NCBI GenBank assembly: GCA_964400545.1
Contig: CAYNUG010000021.1
Location: forward strand, 1 to 23,890
Length of the DNA: 23,890 nt
Origin: UBA647 sp964400545
GTDB lineage: Bacteria > Acidobacteriota > Aminicenantia > UBA2199
Direction: 5' to 3'
This document shows, one piece after another, positions 1 through 8,224 of the stretch. The translations under genes were made by a program, and so were the position numbers. Below the pieces are notes generated by a model. The model saw nothing but the letters and a program-made list of their open reading frames with translations. It made no database searches and was not told where the DNA came from. Within the stretch, counting starts at the first letter, position 1, and each line of letters starts with the position of its first letter.

Positions 1-235
1 CAAGTGTATGCGTAAGCCTGGTCCTGAAGTGATCGCCTTCAGGTGAAATGAAGACCTGGGTCTTGTGTTTCAGTCTTCTGAAAGATTTTGAATGGAGAAT
101 CCGATCTCTGTCTCGCTGAAATTCTGTTCTTACCGGTGAAGGAGTTTCTTTCCTGTTCCTTAATGCTTCGGTGCTTCTTGCGGCTTTAATATGAAGGTTA
201 TTCTCCCTTTTAATCAGATCATAAAGGACGTTCAT
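1..235 (-). CDS. dgt: Deoxyguanosinetriphosphate triphosphohydrolase-like protein, N-terminal part (cut by window edge)
   Basis: Reading the minus strand from the ATG at 235 gives 78 residues that run off the left edge. The segment around residues 38-78 contains QRDRDRILHSKSFRRLKHKTQ followed by VFISPEGDHFRTRLTHTL. This is the hallmark N-terminal signature of the dGTPase-like HD hydrolases, which remove triphosphate from dNTPs and limit nucleotide pools. The histidines in GDH and LTHTL start the HD-domain metal and substrate region; the rest of the HD domain lies outside the window. The start has no clear Shine-Dalgarno, and a TTGACA box lies only about 30 bases upstream, so the mRNA leader would be very short or absent. 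The family call is firm from the motif. The exact start and substrate (dGTP or other dNTPs) are not certain. Confidence 0.88.
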   Translation of the reverse strand, partial: MNVLYDLIKRENNLHIKAARSTEALRNRKETPSPVRTEFQRDRDRILHSKSFRRLKHKTQVFISPEGDHFRTRLTHTL

Positions 236-241
236 AACAGA

Positions 242-270
242 TATCTATATCAGGAGCAGAGTGTTGTCAA
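242..270 (-). promoter_or_regulatory. Possible sigma70-type promoter for the dgt-like gene
   Basis: On the minus strand, TTGACA (265-270) is followed after 15 to 17 bases by TATAGA (244-249) or TAGATA (242-247). Transcription would begin at about 235-238, at or just before the ATG at 235. The -35 is a perfect match and the -10 is mediocre. Confidence 0.4.
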
Positions 271-271
271 G

Positions 272-298
272 TCCTGATCATTATGATCGTGTACAGGA
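272..298. promoter_or_regulatory. Inverted repeat upstream of the dgt-like promoter (operator or weak hairpin)
   Basis: A perfect inverted repeat GATCAT-T-ATGATC occupies 276-288. It is flanked asymmetrically by complementary arms TCCTG (272-276) and CAGGA (294-298). It lies between the end of the DUF4342 gene and the TTGACA box of the downstream minus-strand gene. It could be an operator or a weak hairpin. No T-run follows on the minus strand, so a classical terminator is unlikely. Confidence 0.25.
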
Positions 299-309
299 AG
301 ATATCATTT

Positions 310-588
310 TCAATCTTTGATATCTTCTCTTTTTTCCACAATTATGGTCATTCTGGTAACAAGAGCTGCAATCGCTCCGACGGCTGCAAGTACCGGGGCT
401 AAAGCTGCTCCGACAACTCCAAGTGTCAATGGTATCTCTACTATCGTGCGGTCATCTTCGTTCTTTATTATTATTCTTCTTATATTTCCCTGATGGATAA
501 GTTCTTTTATCTTGTCAATTATTTCACTGCCGTTCAAATGGAACTCTTCATTCTGGTTATTGCCCTTCTTCCCGGTTTTTTCTGCCAT
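310..588 (-). CDS. DUF4342 domain-containing small protein
   Basis: A 92-residue protein whose second half, (N)IRRIIIKNEDDRTIVEIPLT followed by LGVVGAALAPVLAAVGAIAALV, matches the pattern I know for DUF4342 proteins. That pattern is a charged beta-strand segment, then a glycine/alanine-rich hydrophobic stretch (roughly residues 57-77 here) that could contact or span a membrane, then a short charged tail. The N-terminal 20 residues are polar and probably disordered. I chose the ATG at 588 because AGGGGGA lies right before it; the ATG at 603 overlaps that Shine-Dalgarno. The function of the family is unknown to me. It is encoded in the same direction as the dgt-like gene, with a 74-base gap containing a likely promoter, so the two need not be one operon. 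Confidence 0.75.
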   Translation of the reverse strand: MAEKTGKKGNNQNEEFHLNGSEIIDKIKELIHQGNIRRIIIKNEDDRTIVEIPLTLGVVGAALAPVLAAVGAIAALVTRMTIIVEKREDIKD

Positions 589-672
589 TATTCCCCCTGA
601 CATATATACGATTCAGCAGCAGCGAATGTTCTTCCTTTTTGAAAATTTTCTACTTTGTATTCATATCTTGTC

Positions 673-701
673 TTGACACTAAATGGATTGGATATTAAAA
701 T
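673..701 (+). promoter_or_regulatory. Strong sigma70-type promoter of the S1-coaX operon
   Basis: TTGACA (673-678), a 17-base spacer, and TAAAAT (696-701). Predicted transcription start is near 708. That leaves a leader of about 14 bases, almost entirely the ribosome binding site GAGGAG (711-716) before the ATG at 722. Confidence 0.75.
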
Positions 702-721
702 ATTTGATCTGAGGAGCGAAA

Positions 722-1936
722 ATGTCTGAATCTGAAATAAATAAAAAGGCAGATAAAATAGTGCCTGACAAAAATGAATTTAAAAATTTGATGGAAGAAT
801 TTGATTCCGGAAAAAAAGAACTTTCAGAAGGTGAAAAAGTGGAAGCAACGATCCTTTCACGTGAGGACGATCTGTTCTATCTTGAACTGGGGGGCAGGTT
901 TGAGGGTGAGGTCCCCTGCAGTGAGTTCATTGATCCCGAAAGTTTGATCAACGGAGATAAGATCGATGTATATATTCTTGGGAAGAAAGGAGTATTTTAC
1001 AAATGTTCATCATCTCCGGGACGTAGTGTAAACAATAATAGCGGAGAGTACGGAACTGAACTGGAAACTTCTTTCATGAATGGTGACAGGGTGAGTGGGA
1101 AGATAACGGGGACCAATAAAGGAGGATTTGAAGTGATGGTGCAGGGCTTAAGAGGTTTCTGCCCGTTCTCGCAGATCGAGCCTGAAAAGAATGATGATCC
1201 GGAGAGATTTGTTAACAAAGTTCTTGATTTTATGATAATTGAATATGATCCGGAAAGTGATAAACTTGTACTCGGCAGAAGAGATATTCTAAAAGAGGAA
1301 AAGGATCTCTCCAGAATGAAACTTCTCGGTTCACTTAATGCAGGCTCTATTTATAAAGGAATAGTAAGTTCCGTAAAAAATTATGGTGCTTTTATAGATA
1401 TTGGTGGGATTGAAGGTTTATTGCACATATCAGAAATATCAAACGAAAAAGTGGAAGATGCAACAAGTATATATTCTGAAGGTGATGAGGTCGAAGTAAT
1501 GATAAAGAATATCGATCATGAAAAACAGAAGATATCTTTGTCCATAAAAGAATTGCTGGAAGATCCCTGGGATGATTTTATGAAAAATTTTTCCAAAGGG
1601 GACATTATCGAAGGCACAGTTTCTTCGCTTAAACCGTATGGTGCATTTATTGATCTTCTCCCGGGGATAAGAGGTCTCCTCCACGTTTCAAAACTTGGTG
1701 ACGAAAAATTTCACAGGCATTCCAAAGAGGTATTCAGGACCGGTGAAAAAGTCAAGGTTTGGATCGATCGGATTGATGAAGCTGATAAAAAAATAGCTTT
1801 AACCAGAGTAGAGCCCGGAATAGATCTTACACGCCAACTTGCCAAATTGAAAAATGAATCTGACAGAGAGGAAAAGGCATCTTCCGGAAGTGCATTCGGG
1901 CAATTACTGGATAGTGCTCTTTCTCAAAAAAAATAG
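722..1936 (+). CDS. rpsA: S1 RNA-binding domain protein (ribosomal protein S1-like)
   Basis: A 404-residue protein made of four S1/OB-fold repeats. Repeat 1 (about 35-95) and repeat 2 (about 118-187) are divergent. Repeats 3 (about 209-276, with KNYGAFIDIGGIEGLLHIS) and 4 (about 293-363, with KPYGAFIDLLPGIRGLLHVS) carry the classic GAF-D and GLLH-S signatures. The tail is charged and low in complexity. Proteins of this type bind single-stranded mRNA at the 30S subunit and help initiation. E. coli S1 has six repeats; four-repeat forms are common elsewhere. GAGGAG precedes the ATG and a strong promoter lies just upstream, so this is the first gene of the operon; coaX starts 8 bases after its stop. 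Whether this is the true ribosomal S1 or a paralogue cannot be decided without the rest of the genome. Confidence 0.88.
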   Translation: MSESEINKKADKIVPDKNEFKNLMEEFDSGKKELSEGEKVEATILSREDDLFYLELGGRFEGEVPCSEFIDPESLINGDKIDVYILGKKGVFYKCSSSPGRSVNNNSGEYGTELETSFMNGDRVSGKITGTNKGGFEVMVQGLRGFCPFSQIEPEKNDDPERFVNKVLDFMIIEYDPESDKLVLGRRDILKEEKDLSRMKLLGSLNAGSIYKGIVSSVKNYGAFIDIGGIEGLLHISEISNEKVEDATSIYSEGDEVEVMIKNIDHEKQKISLSIKELLEDPWDDFMKNFSKGDIIEGTVSSLKPYGAFIDLLPGIRGLLHVSKLGDEKFHRHSKEVFRTGEKVKVWIDRIDEADKKIALTRVEPGIDLTRQLAKLKNESDREEKASSGSAFGQLLDSALSQKK

Positions 1937-1944
1937 GAGGAAAT

Positions 1945-2697
1945 ATGCTTCTGACAATTGATATAGGTAATACCACAACCGGAGCTGCAATCTTTTCTGA
2001 TGATAAGATAATCTCCAGGAATAAACTTTTAACACCTCAGGAAATAAGTGTTATTTTCCTGAAGAGTCTGGTTAAAGAGGATTGTAGAAATTTGATAAAA
2101 GCAGTATCTGTGTCTTCAGTAGTACCTTTTGTTGACGATTCCCTTAAAGTATCAGTTAAAGAATTGTTTGGAGTTGATCCATTTTTTACCGATTATACAA
2201 CCGATACCGGAATCAAATTAAAGATAGATAATCCCGGTGAAATGGGTGCTGACAGGATCGCAGATTATATAGGTGCTCTATCACTTTACCCCCCTCCTTT
2301 CATTGTGATAGATTCGGGGACTGCAACCACTTTTGACATAATCAATAAAAGTAGTGAGTATATCGGCGGATCTATCTTTCCGGGGATAGAGCTTTCAATA
2401 AAAAGTCTTGCTCAGAATACGGCAAAATTGGAAATGATCAAATTCGGAATTCCCGAATCGATAATCGGAACCAATACTGAGGATAGTATCAAAGCCGGTA
2501 TCTTTTACAACTATCTGGGAGGCCTTTCATATATGATCCGTGAATATAAGAAAGAAATCGGATATGAAGCCCATGTGGTTGCAACTGGCGGACTTATAAA
2601 CTACTTTGAGGGAAAGATCCCGGAAGTAGATCATTTTGAACCTGATCTCATCTATCTCGGATTAAAGAAAATATATGATGATGTGATCGGTTATTGA
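1945..2697 (+). CDS. coaX: Type III pantothenate kinase
   Basis: A 250-residue member of the ASKHA-fold type III pantothenate kinases. They phosphorylate pantothenate with ATP in the first step of coenzyme A synthesis, and are neither feedback-inhibited by CoA nor related to CoaA. Visible motifs are the phosphate-1 loop DIGNTTTG (6-13), the GADR motif (101-104) with the catalytic Asp, the phosphate-2 loop IDSGTATTFD (122-131), and GGSIFPG (141-147). The length is normal for the family. AGGAGG lies six bases before the ATG. The gene follows the S1 gene at 8 bases and its stop touches the next reading frame, so it is cotranscribed. No other CoA gene is present here. Confidence 0.95.
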   Translation: MLLTIDIGNTTTGAAIFSDDKIISRNKLLTPQEISVIFLKSLVKEDCRNLIKAVSVSSVVPFVDDSLKVSVKELFGVDPFFTDYTTDTGIKLKIDNPGEMGADRIADYIGALSLYPPPFIVIDSGTATTFDIINKSSEYIGGSIFPGIELSIKSLAQNTAKLEMIKFGIPESIIGTNTEDSIKAGIFYNYLGGLSYMIREYKKEIGYEAHVVATGGLINYFEGKIPEVDHFEPDLIYLGLKKIYDDVIGY

Positions 2698-2711
2698 AGA
2701 AAGATCTTTCT

Positions 2712-3293
2712 ATGAAAAATTTTCCGGATGATCAGGATTATATATTCAGAATAATTGACTATCTGTTTGAAAAGTATGGAATAAGTTTTTTCATAACATC
2801 AAAGGACTTTGATGTTTTATACAACTGGTGGGAAAAGAAGATACCTGAAGGATTGATAAGAAATTCTATTGATAGTGTTTATAAAAAGAGAATTGCAAAA
2901 GGGAGAAAAATAGACAGCTTTATGAATTTTTCATATGAAGTGAAGAAAAACCTTGTGGCAAAATTTGATGTGAATGTTAATTATGAAAGTTCCGGGATTG
3001 AAAACAGGAATAAAGATAAAAGTAAGATGTTCTATGAAAATTTCCCGGTGGGATTAAAAAAACTTGAGAATAAATTCAAACTGCTTAGAGATGCTCCTGA
3101 ACCGAAAAGAGCGATCCTTCTGGAAGATATTTATGAAAAATTGATCATAATGTATCTTAATGATGAGGAAATGAACATAAAAACCGAGATATTTATGAGC
3201 AATTTGCCGGATGCTATGAAAAAACCCGAAATACTTAAAAAGTTCAGGATAAATTTTCTTTGCAGGCGTTTCAACATTCCGGATTTTGATTGA
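2712..3293 (+). CDS. Conserved hypothetical protein between coaX and tlyA
   Basis: About 193 residues (199 if the TTG at 2694, which overlaps the coaX stop, is used). I chose the ATG at 2712 because a weak AAGAAAG lies 7 bases upstream and the TTG has no Shine-Dalgarno. The N-terminal 75 residues look helical and have the layout (T)SKDFDVLYNWWEKKIPEGLI ... SVYKKR ... KIDSFMNF. This resembles a small uncharacterised family with a W-containing motif, then a helix ending in RR or KR, then K(I/V)NS; I recall the pattern but no function. The C-terminal half is charged and predicted helical. There is no signal peptide, membrane segment or cysteine cluster. Its stop TGA overlaps the ATG of tlyA (TGATG at 3291-3295), so translation of the two is coupled. 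Confidence 0.7.
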   Translation: MKNFPDDQDYIFRIIDYLFEKYGISFFITSKDFDVLYNWWEKKIPEGLIRNSIDSVYKKRIAKGRKIDSFMNFSYEVKKNLVAKFDVNVNYESSGIENRNKDKSKMFYENFPVGLKKLENKFKLLRDAPEPKRAILLEDIYEKLIIMYLNDEEMNIKTEIFMSNLPDAMKKPEILKKFRINFLCRRFNIPDFD

Positions 3294-4072
3294 TGAAGAA
3301 AAAAAGGAAGAACAGACTTGATGAAGAACTGGTAAGAAGGGGTGAATTCAAAACATGTGAAAACTCACTTCCTTATATTATGGCCGGTGAAGTGTTTGTA
3401 AATGGAAATGTTGTTTACAAAAGTGATCATGGTGTTTCTGAAGCAGATGAGATAATAATAAAAAAAAGATCTGAATTTGTTTCAAGAGGGGCATATAAAC
3501 TTCAAAATGCTCTTAAGGATTTTCAGATCCGGGTGGATGGGAAAAATGTTGTTGATATAGGTGTATCCAATGGCGGATTCACGGATCTTCTTCTACAGAA
3601 AGGTGCAAATACCGTTCTCGGTGTTGATGTGAACATAAATCAGGTTGATTATAAATTGAGAAAGAATGAAAAGGTCCTGCTTTTAAAAAAGAATTCCCGA
3701 TATTTAAAAAGTGATGATGTCTCTTTTAAACCTCAACTTTTTACAATTGATGTTTCTTTTATTTCTGTGATCAGGATCCTTGAAGCTCTTACGGTATTTG
3801 GACCTGTCGATATCATTGCTCTTATAAAACCACAATTTGAAGTGAGCAAAGATGAATCAGAAAAAGGAGGTATTATAAGGAGTGAAGCGAAAAGGACCCG
3901 GATAGTAATTGATGTAAAACATAAAGCGGAGGAAACGGGTTTTTCTGTTTTGGATTTTACGTCTTCCGGTATTCAGGGAAGAAAGGGAAACTATGAATAT
4001 TTTTTTTATATGAAATACGGGCAAAACGGATCAATAGATGATAAAATCATCAAAAATGGAATTAAAATATAA
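3293..4072 (+). CDS. tlyA: TlyA-family rRNA 2'-O-methyltransferase (S4 plus FtsJ-like domains)
   Basis: A 259-residue protein. An S4 RNA-binding domain (about 5-65, starting RLDEELVRRG) precedes an FtsJ-like Rossmann methyltransferase domain. The AdoMet loop is DIGVSNGGFTD, a variant of the usual D(I/V)GASTGGFTD. The family K-D-K-E catalytic set can be traced: K in SRGAYKL, D in TIDVSFIS, K in LIKPQFE and E in GNYEYF. Characterised TlyA proteins methylate 2'-O-cytidines in 16S and/or 23S rRNA; some members were first described as hemolysins. I chose the ATG at 3293, which overlaps the previous stop, over the TTG one codon earlier. Its 3' end overlaps nadK. The tlyA-nadK pairing is common in bacteria. 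Confidence 0.92.
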   Translation: MKKKRKNRLDEELVRRGEFKTCENSLPYIMAGEVFVNGNVVYKSDHGVSEADEIIIKKRSEFVSRGAYKLQNALKDFQIRVDGKNVVDIGVSNGGFTDLLLQKGANTVLGVDVNINQVDYKLRKNEKVLLLKKNSRYLKSDDVSFKPQLFTIDVSFISVIRILEALTVFGPVDIIALIKPQFEVSKDESEKGGIIRSEAKRTRIVIDVKHKAEETGFSVLDFTSSGIQGRKGNYEYFFYMKYGQNGSIDDKIIKNGIKI

Positions 4073-4901
4073 AAAGATAGGGTTGATAACCAAGCCTCAC
4101 GAAGATGTTAAGAAATATCTTGAGGAAGCAGTATCCGCACTTGAAGAATTTGGAGCAGACTATATCCTTGAAGATATTGCCGCAGATATGTTGGGAAGAA
4201 AAGAAAAAGTGAAAAGGTCGGAGGTTAGCTATCAATGTGACCTGGTCATCCTGATAGGCGGAGATGGTACTTTCCTTTCAGTTGCGGAATCGGCAGTAAA
4301 TGCGGGTGTTCCAATAGCCGGATTTAATCTGGGTACTCTTGGATTTCTGACAGAATTGAAGAAGGAAAAAATATTTTCCACAGTTAAAAAACTGTTGAAA
4401 GGAGATTTTAGAATATCTGAAAGAAAACTACTTGAAGTTAATTTCAAAAATGAAATTTCCATTTCTCTTAACGATGTGGTTTTCAGCAAGGGAGATATAG
4501 CCAGAATTGTTAAACTCAAGCTTGAGATAGATCATGTTGATGTCTCTGAGATTCGTGCCGATGGACTTATTGTCTCCACACCTACGGGATCAACAGCATA
4601 TTCCCTGTCGGCAGGGGGACCTATACTTGCACCTGAGGTAAATGGAGTTGTAATAACACCGATATGTCCCCATTCTTTGACTTTCAGACCATTTGTTGTG
4701 CCGGATTCTTCGGAAATAGGTGTAACACTGGTCTCAGATTCTAATAATGTGGTAATAACACTTGACGGGCAGAAAGTGATACCGTTGCAATTTAATGATA
4801 CTGTAAGAATAAAAACAGGTGACAAGAAACTTAAAATGATAATTTCTGATGAATTGAATTATTTTAAACTTCTTAGTGAAAAACTTAAGTGGGGAATATA
4901 G
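4056..4901 (+). CDS. nadK: NAD kinase (ATP-NAD kinase)
   Basis: A 281-residue NAD kinase that makes NADP+ from NAD+ and ATP. Diagnostic motifs are LVILIGGDGTFL (GGDGT phosphate-binding and catalytic Asp), the NLGTLGFLTEL segment, and the conserved block ADGLIVSTPTGSTAYSLSAG followed by GPILAP and the TPICPHSL strand. The fold is the two-domain diacylglycerol-kinase-like type and the length is typical. I chose the ATG at 4056, giving the usual short lead into YKKIGLITKP; an in-frame ATG at 4038 would add six residues. Neither has a clear Shine-Dalgarno, and the start lies inside the end of tlyA, so translation probably depends on coupling. Confidence 0.95.
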   Translation: MELKYKKIGLITKPHEDVKKYLEEAVSALEEFGADYILEDIAADMLGRKEKVKRSEVSYQCDLVILIGGDGTFLSVAESAVNAGVPIAGFNLGTLGFLTELKKEKIFSTVKKLLKGDFRISERKLLEVNFKNEISISLNDVVFSKGDIARIVKLKLEIDHVDVSEIRADGLIVSTPTGSTAYSLSAGGPILAPEVNGVVITPICPHSLTFRPFVVPDSSEIGVTLVSDSNNVVITLDGQKVIPLQFNDTVRIKTGDKKLKMIISDELNYFKLLSEKLKWGI

Positions 4902-4904
4902 GGG

Positions 4905-5876
4905 ATGATCCTTGTATGGGGAAAATTTTCTTTCCTGCTTTTTCTTGTATATATTTTTGGATCAAGGATCACCAGAAGTTCTGACATAATTGCTGAAAAG
5001 AAAGGATGGGGAAGAGCATTTATGGGAGTTGTTTTTATATCTATGGTCACTTCATTCCCAGAACTTTTTACTGGTATATCCGCAGCTTCAATTGTTAAAT
5101 CTCCTGAAATATCATTGGGACAGATAGTGGGTAGTTGTATTTTCAATCTAACAATAATTGCATTTATTCAGATCTTATTCAGGAAGAATAATTTGTTCAA
5201 AAATAATTCTCGGAGTGGTTTTCTGCCTTTATTGTTCAGTTTTCTTCTGATATTGCTGTTTTCTTCAGCACTTTTGATAAACTTCAGGATCAGGATCCTG
5301 AATGTCGGGATCTCATCAATTTTGATATTTCTGATCTATATCATATTTCTACATAAGCTGTTCAAACACCGGAAGGTTGAAGATGAAGAGGAAAATTACA
5401 GGAATGAAGATCTTCGTAAAGCTGTTATTTCCTTTGCGGTTTCTTCAATGGTGATTATTGCTGTAGGTTTTTATCTTCCTGTTGTCGGAAAAGAACTCGC
5501 AGTAAAAATGGGTTGGAATGATTCCTTTGTCGGAGTCGTATTCCTTGCATTTGTAACATCTTTTCCCGAGTTGATCGTGTCAATTACTGCTGCGAGGCTG
5601 GGTGCATTCGAGATGCTATTAGGAAATATTGCAGGAAGTAACCTTTTTAATATAGCAATAGTTTTTATTATAGACGTTTTTTATTTTAGAGGAGATATTA
5701 TTTCGGATGTGACAGATAAGCATATTTTCTATGCAGGCATAATAGCAATACTTATGAATCTTGCCCTGTTCATCCCTTTTATAAAGGGGAAAGTCATTAG
5801 AACTGCTTTTAATATTCCGTTGAATGTTATCTTTATTCTGAGCTTATATTTAATAAGTCTTGGAATTATTTATTAA
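4905..5876 (+). CDS. Calcium/cation antiporter (CaCA family, YrbG-like)
   Basis: A 323-residue integral membrane protein with about ten hydrophobic segments in two homologous halves. Each half carries an alpha repeat: GVVFISMVTSFPELFTGISA (41-60) with GSCIFN, and GVVFLAFVTSFPELIVSITA (about 209-228) with GSNLFN. The acidic residue in the PE pair of each repeat is the cation ligand in Na+/Ca2+ and K+-dependent exchangers. The halves are joined by a charged cytoplasmic loop (about 155-172, rich in D, E, R and K). Ion specificity is not readable from sequence. It sits 3 bases after nadK, with GGGGAATATAGGGG before the ATG, so it belongs to the same operon, though its link to nadK is not obvious. 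Confidence 0.9.
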   Translation: MILVWGKFSFLLFLVYIFGSRITRSSDIIAEKKGWGRAFMGVVFISMVTSFPELFTGISAASIVKSPEISLGQIVGSCIFNLTIIAFIQILFRKNNLFKNNSRSGFLPLLFSFLLILLFSSALLINFRIRILNVGISSILIFLIYIIFLHKLFKHRKVEDEEENYRNEDLRKAVISFAVSSMVIIAVGFYLPVVGKELAVKMGWNDSFVGVVFLAFVTSFPELIVSITAARLGAFEMLLGNIAGSNLFNIAIVFIIDVFYFRGDIISDVTDKHIFYAGIIAILMNLALFIPFIKGKVIRTAFNIPLNVIFILSLYLISLGIIY

Positions 5877-5917
5877 ATAAGTATAAAATAGATTTGTTAA
5901 TTATCTGGGGAAGAAAG

Positions 5918-8224
5918 ATGAAAAGAATTATCTTAACAACAGTTTTATTTTTTTTGTTTCTGATCATACCGGCATCCGTTTTCTCGGCATCATTCTCATT
6001 TGAGAAAGGTGTTGTTTATTTTTTACTGGAGGATTTCCAACAGTCGAAAGCATTTTTCAGTGAATACTTCATGGAGTATCCCGATCCGATCCTGAGGAGA
6101 GGTTTTATGCTTCTGACCGATAAGGACAAAAAAAAAGCTAAGATCGAATTCAGAAGCTATCTCAATATGAATTTCAGGTCATTGAATGGAATAGTCGGGA
6201 TATCTCTATCACTTTCAGATTTGAAAGATTCTACTTCAAAAGAGAATCTTATGAAAGCGATACGGTTAAACAGGAATTTTTCTTCTGCATATGCATGTCT
6301 GGGAATGGAATATCTCAAAGAGTTTAATTATCCTATGGCTGAGAAGTATTTCCAAACAGCCCTTCGAATAAGTAATTTAATGGAATACAGAATATTGCAG
6401 GGAGAATTGTTTCTTCGGAAAGGACAGCCCGATAAAACAGTTGCTATTATTGAGAAAGACTCAATTGAAAACCCTGATAATTTTTTTCTTAATTATCTAA
6501 TGGCCAGGTCTCTGTTCCATCTGAATCGGATCGGGGCAATGGAGAAGTATATTTTAAATTCCAGAGAATTAAATAGAACAAGTAATAAAGTCCAGTTATT
6601 GTATGCAAACTATCTTCTTAAGAAAGGAAACCCTAAAAGTGCCAGAGAAGTTTTAAAGGTACTCAGATTCAAGAAAACGAATCTTGAATATATTAAAACT
6701 TATGCAAAAACACTGTTCAGTCTCGGAAACAGAAGTTCGAAAAATTATTTGTATCAATATTTCACAATTGATAATTGGGATGCTGACATAAACAGGCTCC
6801 TTGGCCTATACTATTTTAGGAACAAAACGGATAAAAGTAATATTCAAAATTGGATCTTCCGTGCAATACTTAGTGGAAATTCCGTTGCTTCTCTGCAGAA
6901 GGATTTTTCTCAGAATTACAGTTTTCCTGTTCTTGATTCGATCCGTTTCTTTAATATGAAGAAGATCTTCTGGGTAGATAATAAAAGATTTTTTGCTGTA
7001 GGGTCACTCCAAAGTGGTGCAAATGAGCGATTATATCTTGTCGATTTTGAAAAAATGAGGATCATTGCAAGTTATAGCTATAACGGAATAATGGATGGAG
7101 TTTATTTGTCAGGTAACAGGGACAGGATAATCCTGGAAACCGAGGACCCGTCTTCAAAAAAGACTCTGCTGTATGCAATGATAAAAAACCCGGGAGGTTC
7201 TTTTCAATTCCGAAGTATTTATACCGGGCGTGGTGATATACCCCCATTTAGTATTGTTTATAACTCGTCAGGGACAAAAGCATATTTTATTGATAAAAGA
7301 ATTGAAAGGATATCATTTGAGTCTCCTTTTTCTATAGTGAACAGATTTGGTGAGAAAAGGCCTGTTTACACCGGAATATCAAATTTTGAACTTTATGAAT
7401 ACAATTTTTTTAACAGGAAATTCAGATATATTGAAGATATGGCTGCGATCAATATGATCATGTCAGATTCAATAAAGAAATATTTATTGGTTTATAATGT
7501 TGCATCGATAACAAAAAGTGTAGGAAAACTGATCAGAAAAGGGGAAAAATTGGATTCTTTTTCTTCAGAAATAGTTAAAATTAAATTTTCAAAAGATCTC
7601 GGCAGTTTCCTGATCTATTTGTCAGATCTGAAGAATGCATTTCAGGCTTTGATCTTTGATAATGAGACTGGAAGAATAATCAAAGTGGATAGTACAATGT
7701 TCCTGGATGGTGAGAGATTTGCAGAATTGGAGATCATTGATTTTAATTCGCAAAGAAAAACTTTGATCCTGAAAACAAAAGATAAAAGAAGAGAACTTAT
7801 TTTGTTCAATTATAAATCAAAATTATATCGTAAACTTGCAGAGAATTATTATGATAGCTACATTGGCCCTGACAACAAATATTTGTATATTCTTACTGAA
7901 AGGAACAAGAGACATTTCCTTACTGAGACCCTTTTAAAAATAATAACTGATAATCCTTTCTGGATAGAAGAGTTTCCTTCAAGAAGAGATATAAAATCCA
8001 TCGATAGTTCCGAAGATCCTTTTACAATGAATATATCAACGAATAAAGGAGAGTTCCTGGAAATGGGACCTGAAAATAAATTTATTTACAGATCACCCTC
8101 TTATGATGGCAGTATTCACGCTTTTTCTCCTGACAAAAAGAATGTGGCGGTGTTTATCAATAAAAAACTTTTCATGATAAAGAATAATTCCCAATGGGTC
8201 AAAACAGCACATTTAAAAAAGTAA
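5918..8224 (+). CDS. Large exported protein with TPR-like N-half and beta-rich C-half, function unknown
   Basis: 768 residues from the ATG at 5918, chosen because GGGGAAGAAAG lies just upstream and the protein then begins with a textbook signal peptide (MKRII, a hydrophobic core, ASVFSA at about 19-24). An upstream in-frame TTG would spoil it. Residues about 25-330 are helical, with a TPR-like repeat pattern (for example SSAYACLGMEYLKEFNYPMA ... YFQTAL near 121-150). Residues about 345-768 are rich in short beta strands and resemble a WD40- or TolB-like propeller, but I cannot assign the family. No catalytic motif, lipobox or C-terminal anchor is visible, so it is probably periplasmic and used for protein-protein contacts. 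Its last 31 bases overlap the DUF4416 gene in another frame. Confidence 0.85.
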   Translation: MKRIILTTVLFFLFLIIPASVFSASFSFEKGVVYFLLEDFQQSKAFFSEYFMEYPDPILRRGFMLLTDKDKKKAKIEFRSYLNMNFRSLNGIVGISLSLSDLKDSTSKENLMKAIRLNRNFSSAYACLGMEYLKEFNYPMAEKYFQTALRISNLMEYRILQGELFLRKGQPDKTVAIIEKDSIENPDNFFLNYLMARSLFHLNRIGAMEKYILNSRELNRTSNKVQLLYANYLLKKGNPKSAREVLKVLRFKKTNLEYIKTYAKTLFSLGNRSSKNYLYQYFTIDNWDADINRLLGLYYFRNKTDKSNIQNWIFRAILSGNSVASLQKDFSQNYSFPVLDSIRFFNMKKIFWVDNKRFFAVGSLQSGANERLYLVDFEKMRIIASYSYNGIMDGVYLSGNRDRIILETEDPSSKKTLLYAMIKNPGGSFQFRSIYTGRGDIPPFSIVYNSSGTKAYFIDKRIERISFESPFSIVNRFGEKRPVYTGISNFELYEYNFFNRKFRYIEDMAAINMIMSDSIKKYLLVYNVASITKSVGKLIRKGEKLDSFSSEIVKIKFSKDLGSFLIYLSDLKNAFQALIFDNETGRIIKVDSTMFLDGERFAELEIIDFNSQRKTLILKTKDKRRELILFNYKSKLYRKLAENYYDSYIGPDNKYLYILTERNKRHFLTETLLKIITDNPFWIEEFPSRRDIKSIDSSEDPFTMNISTNKGEFLEMGPENKFIYRSPSYDGSIHAFSPDKKNVAVFINKKLFMIKNNSQWVKTAHLKK

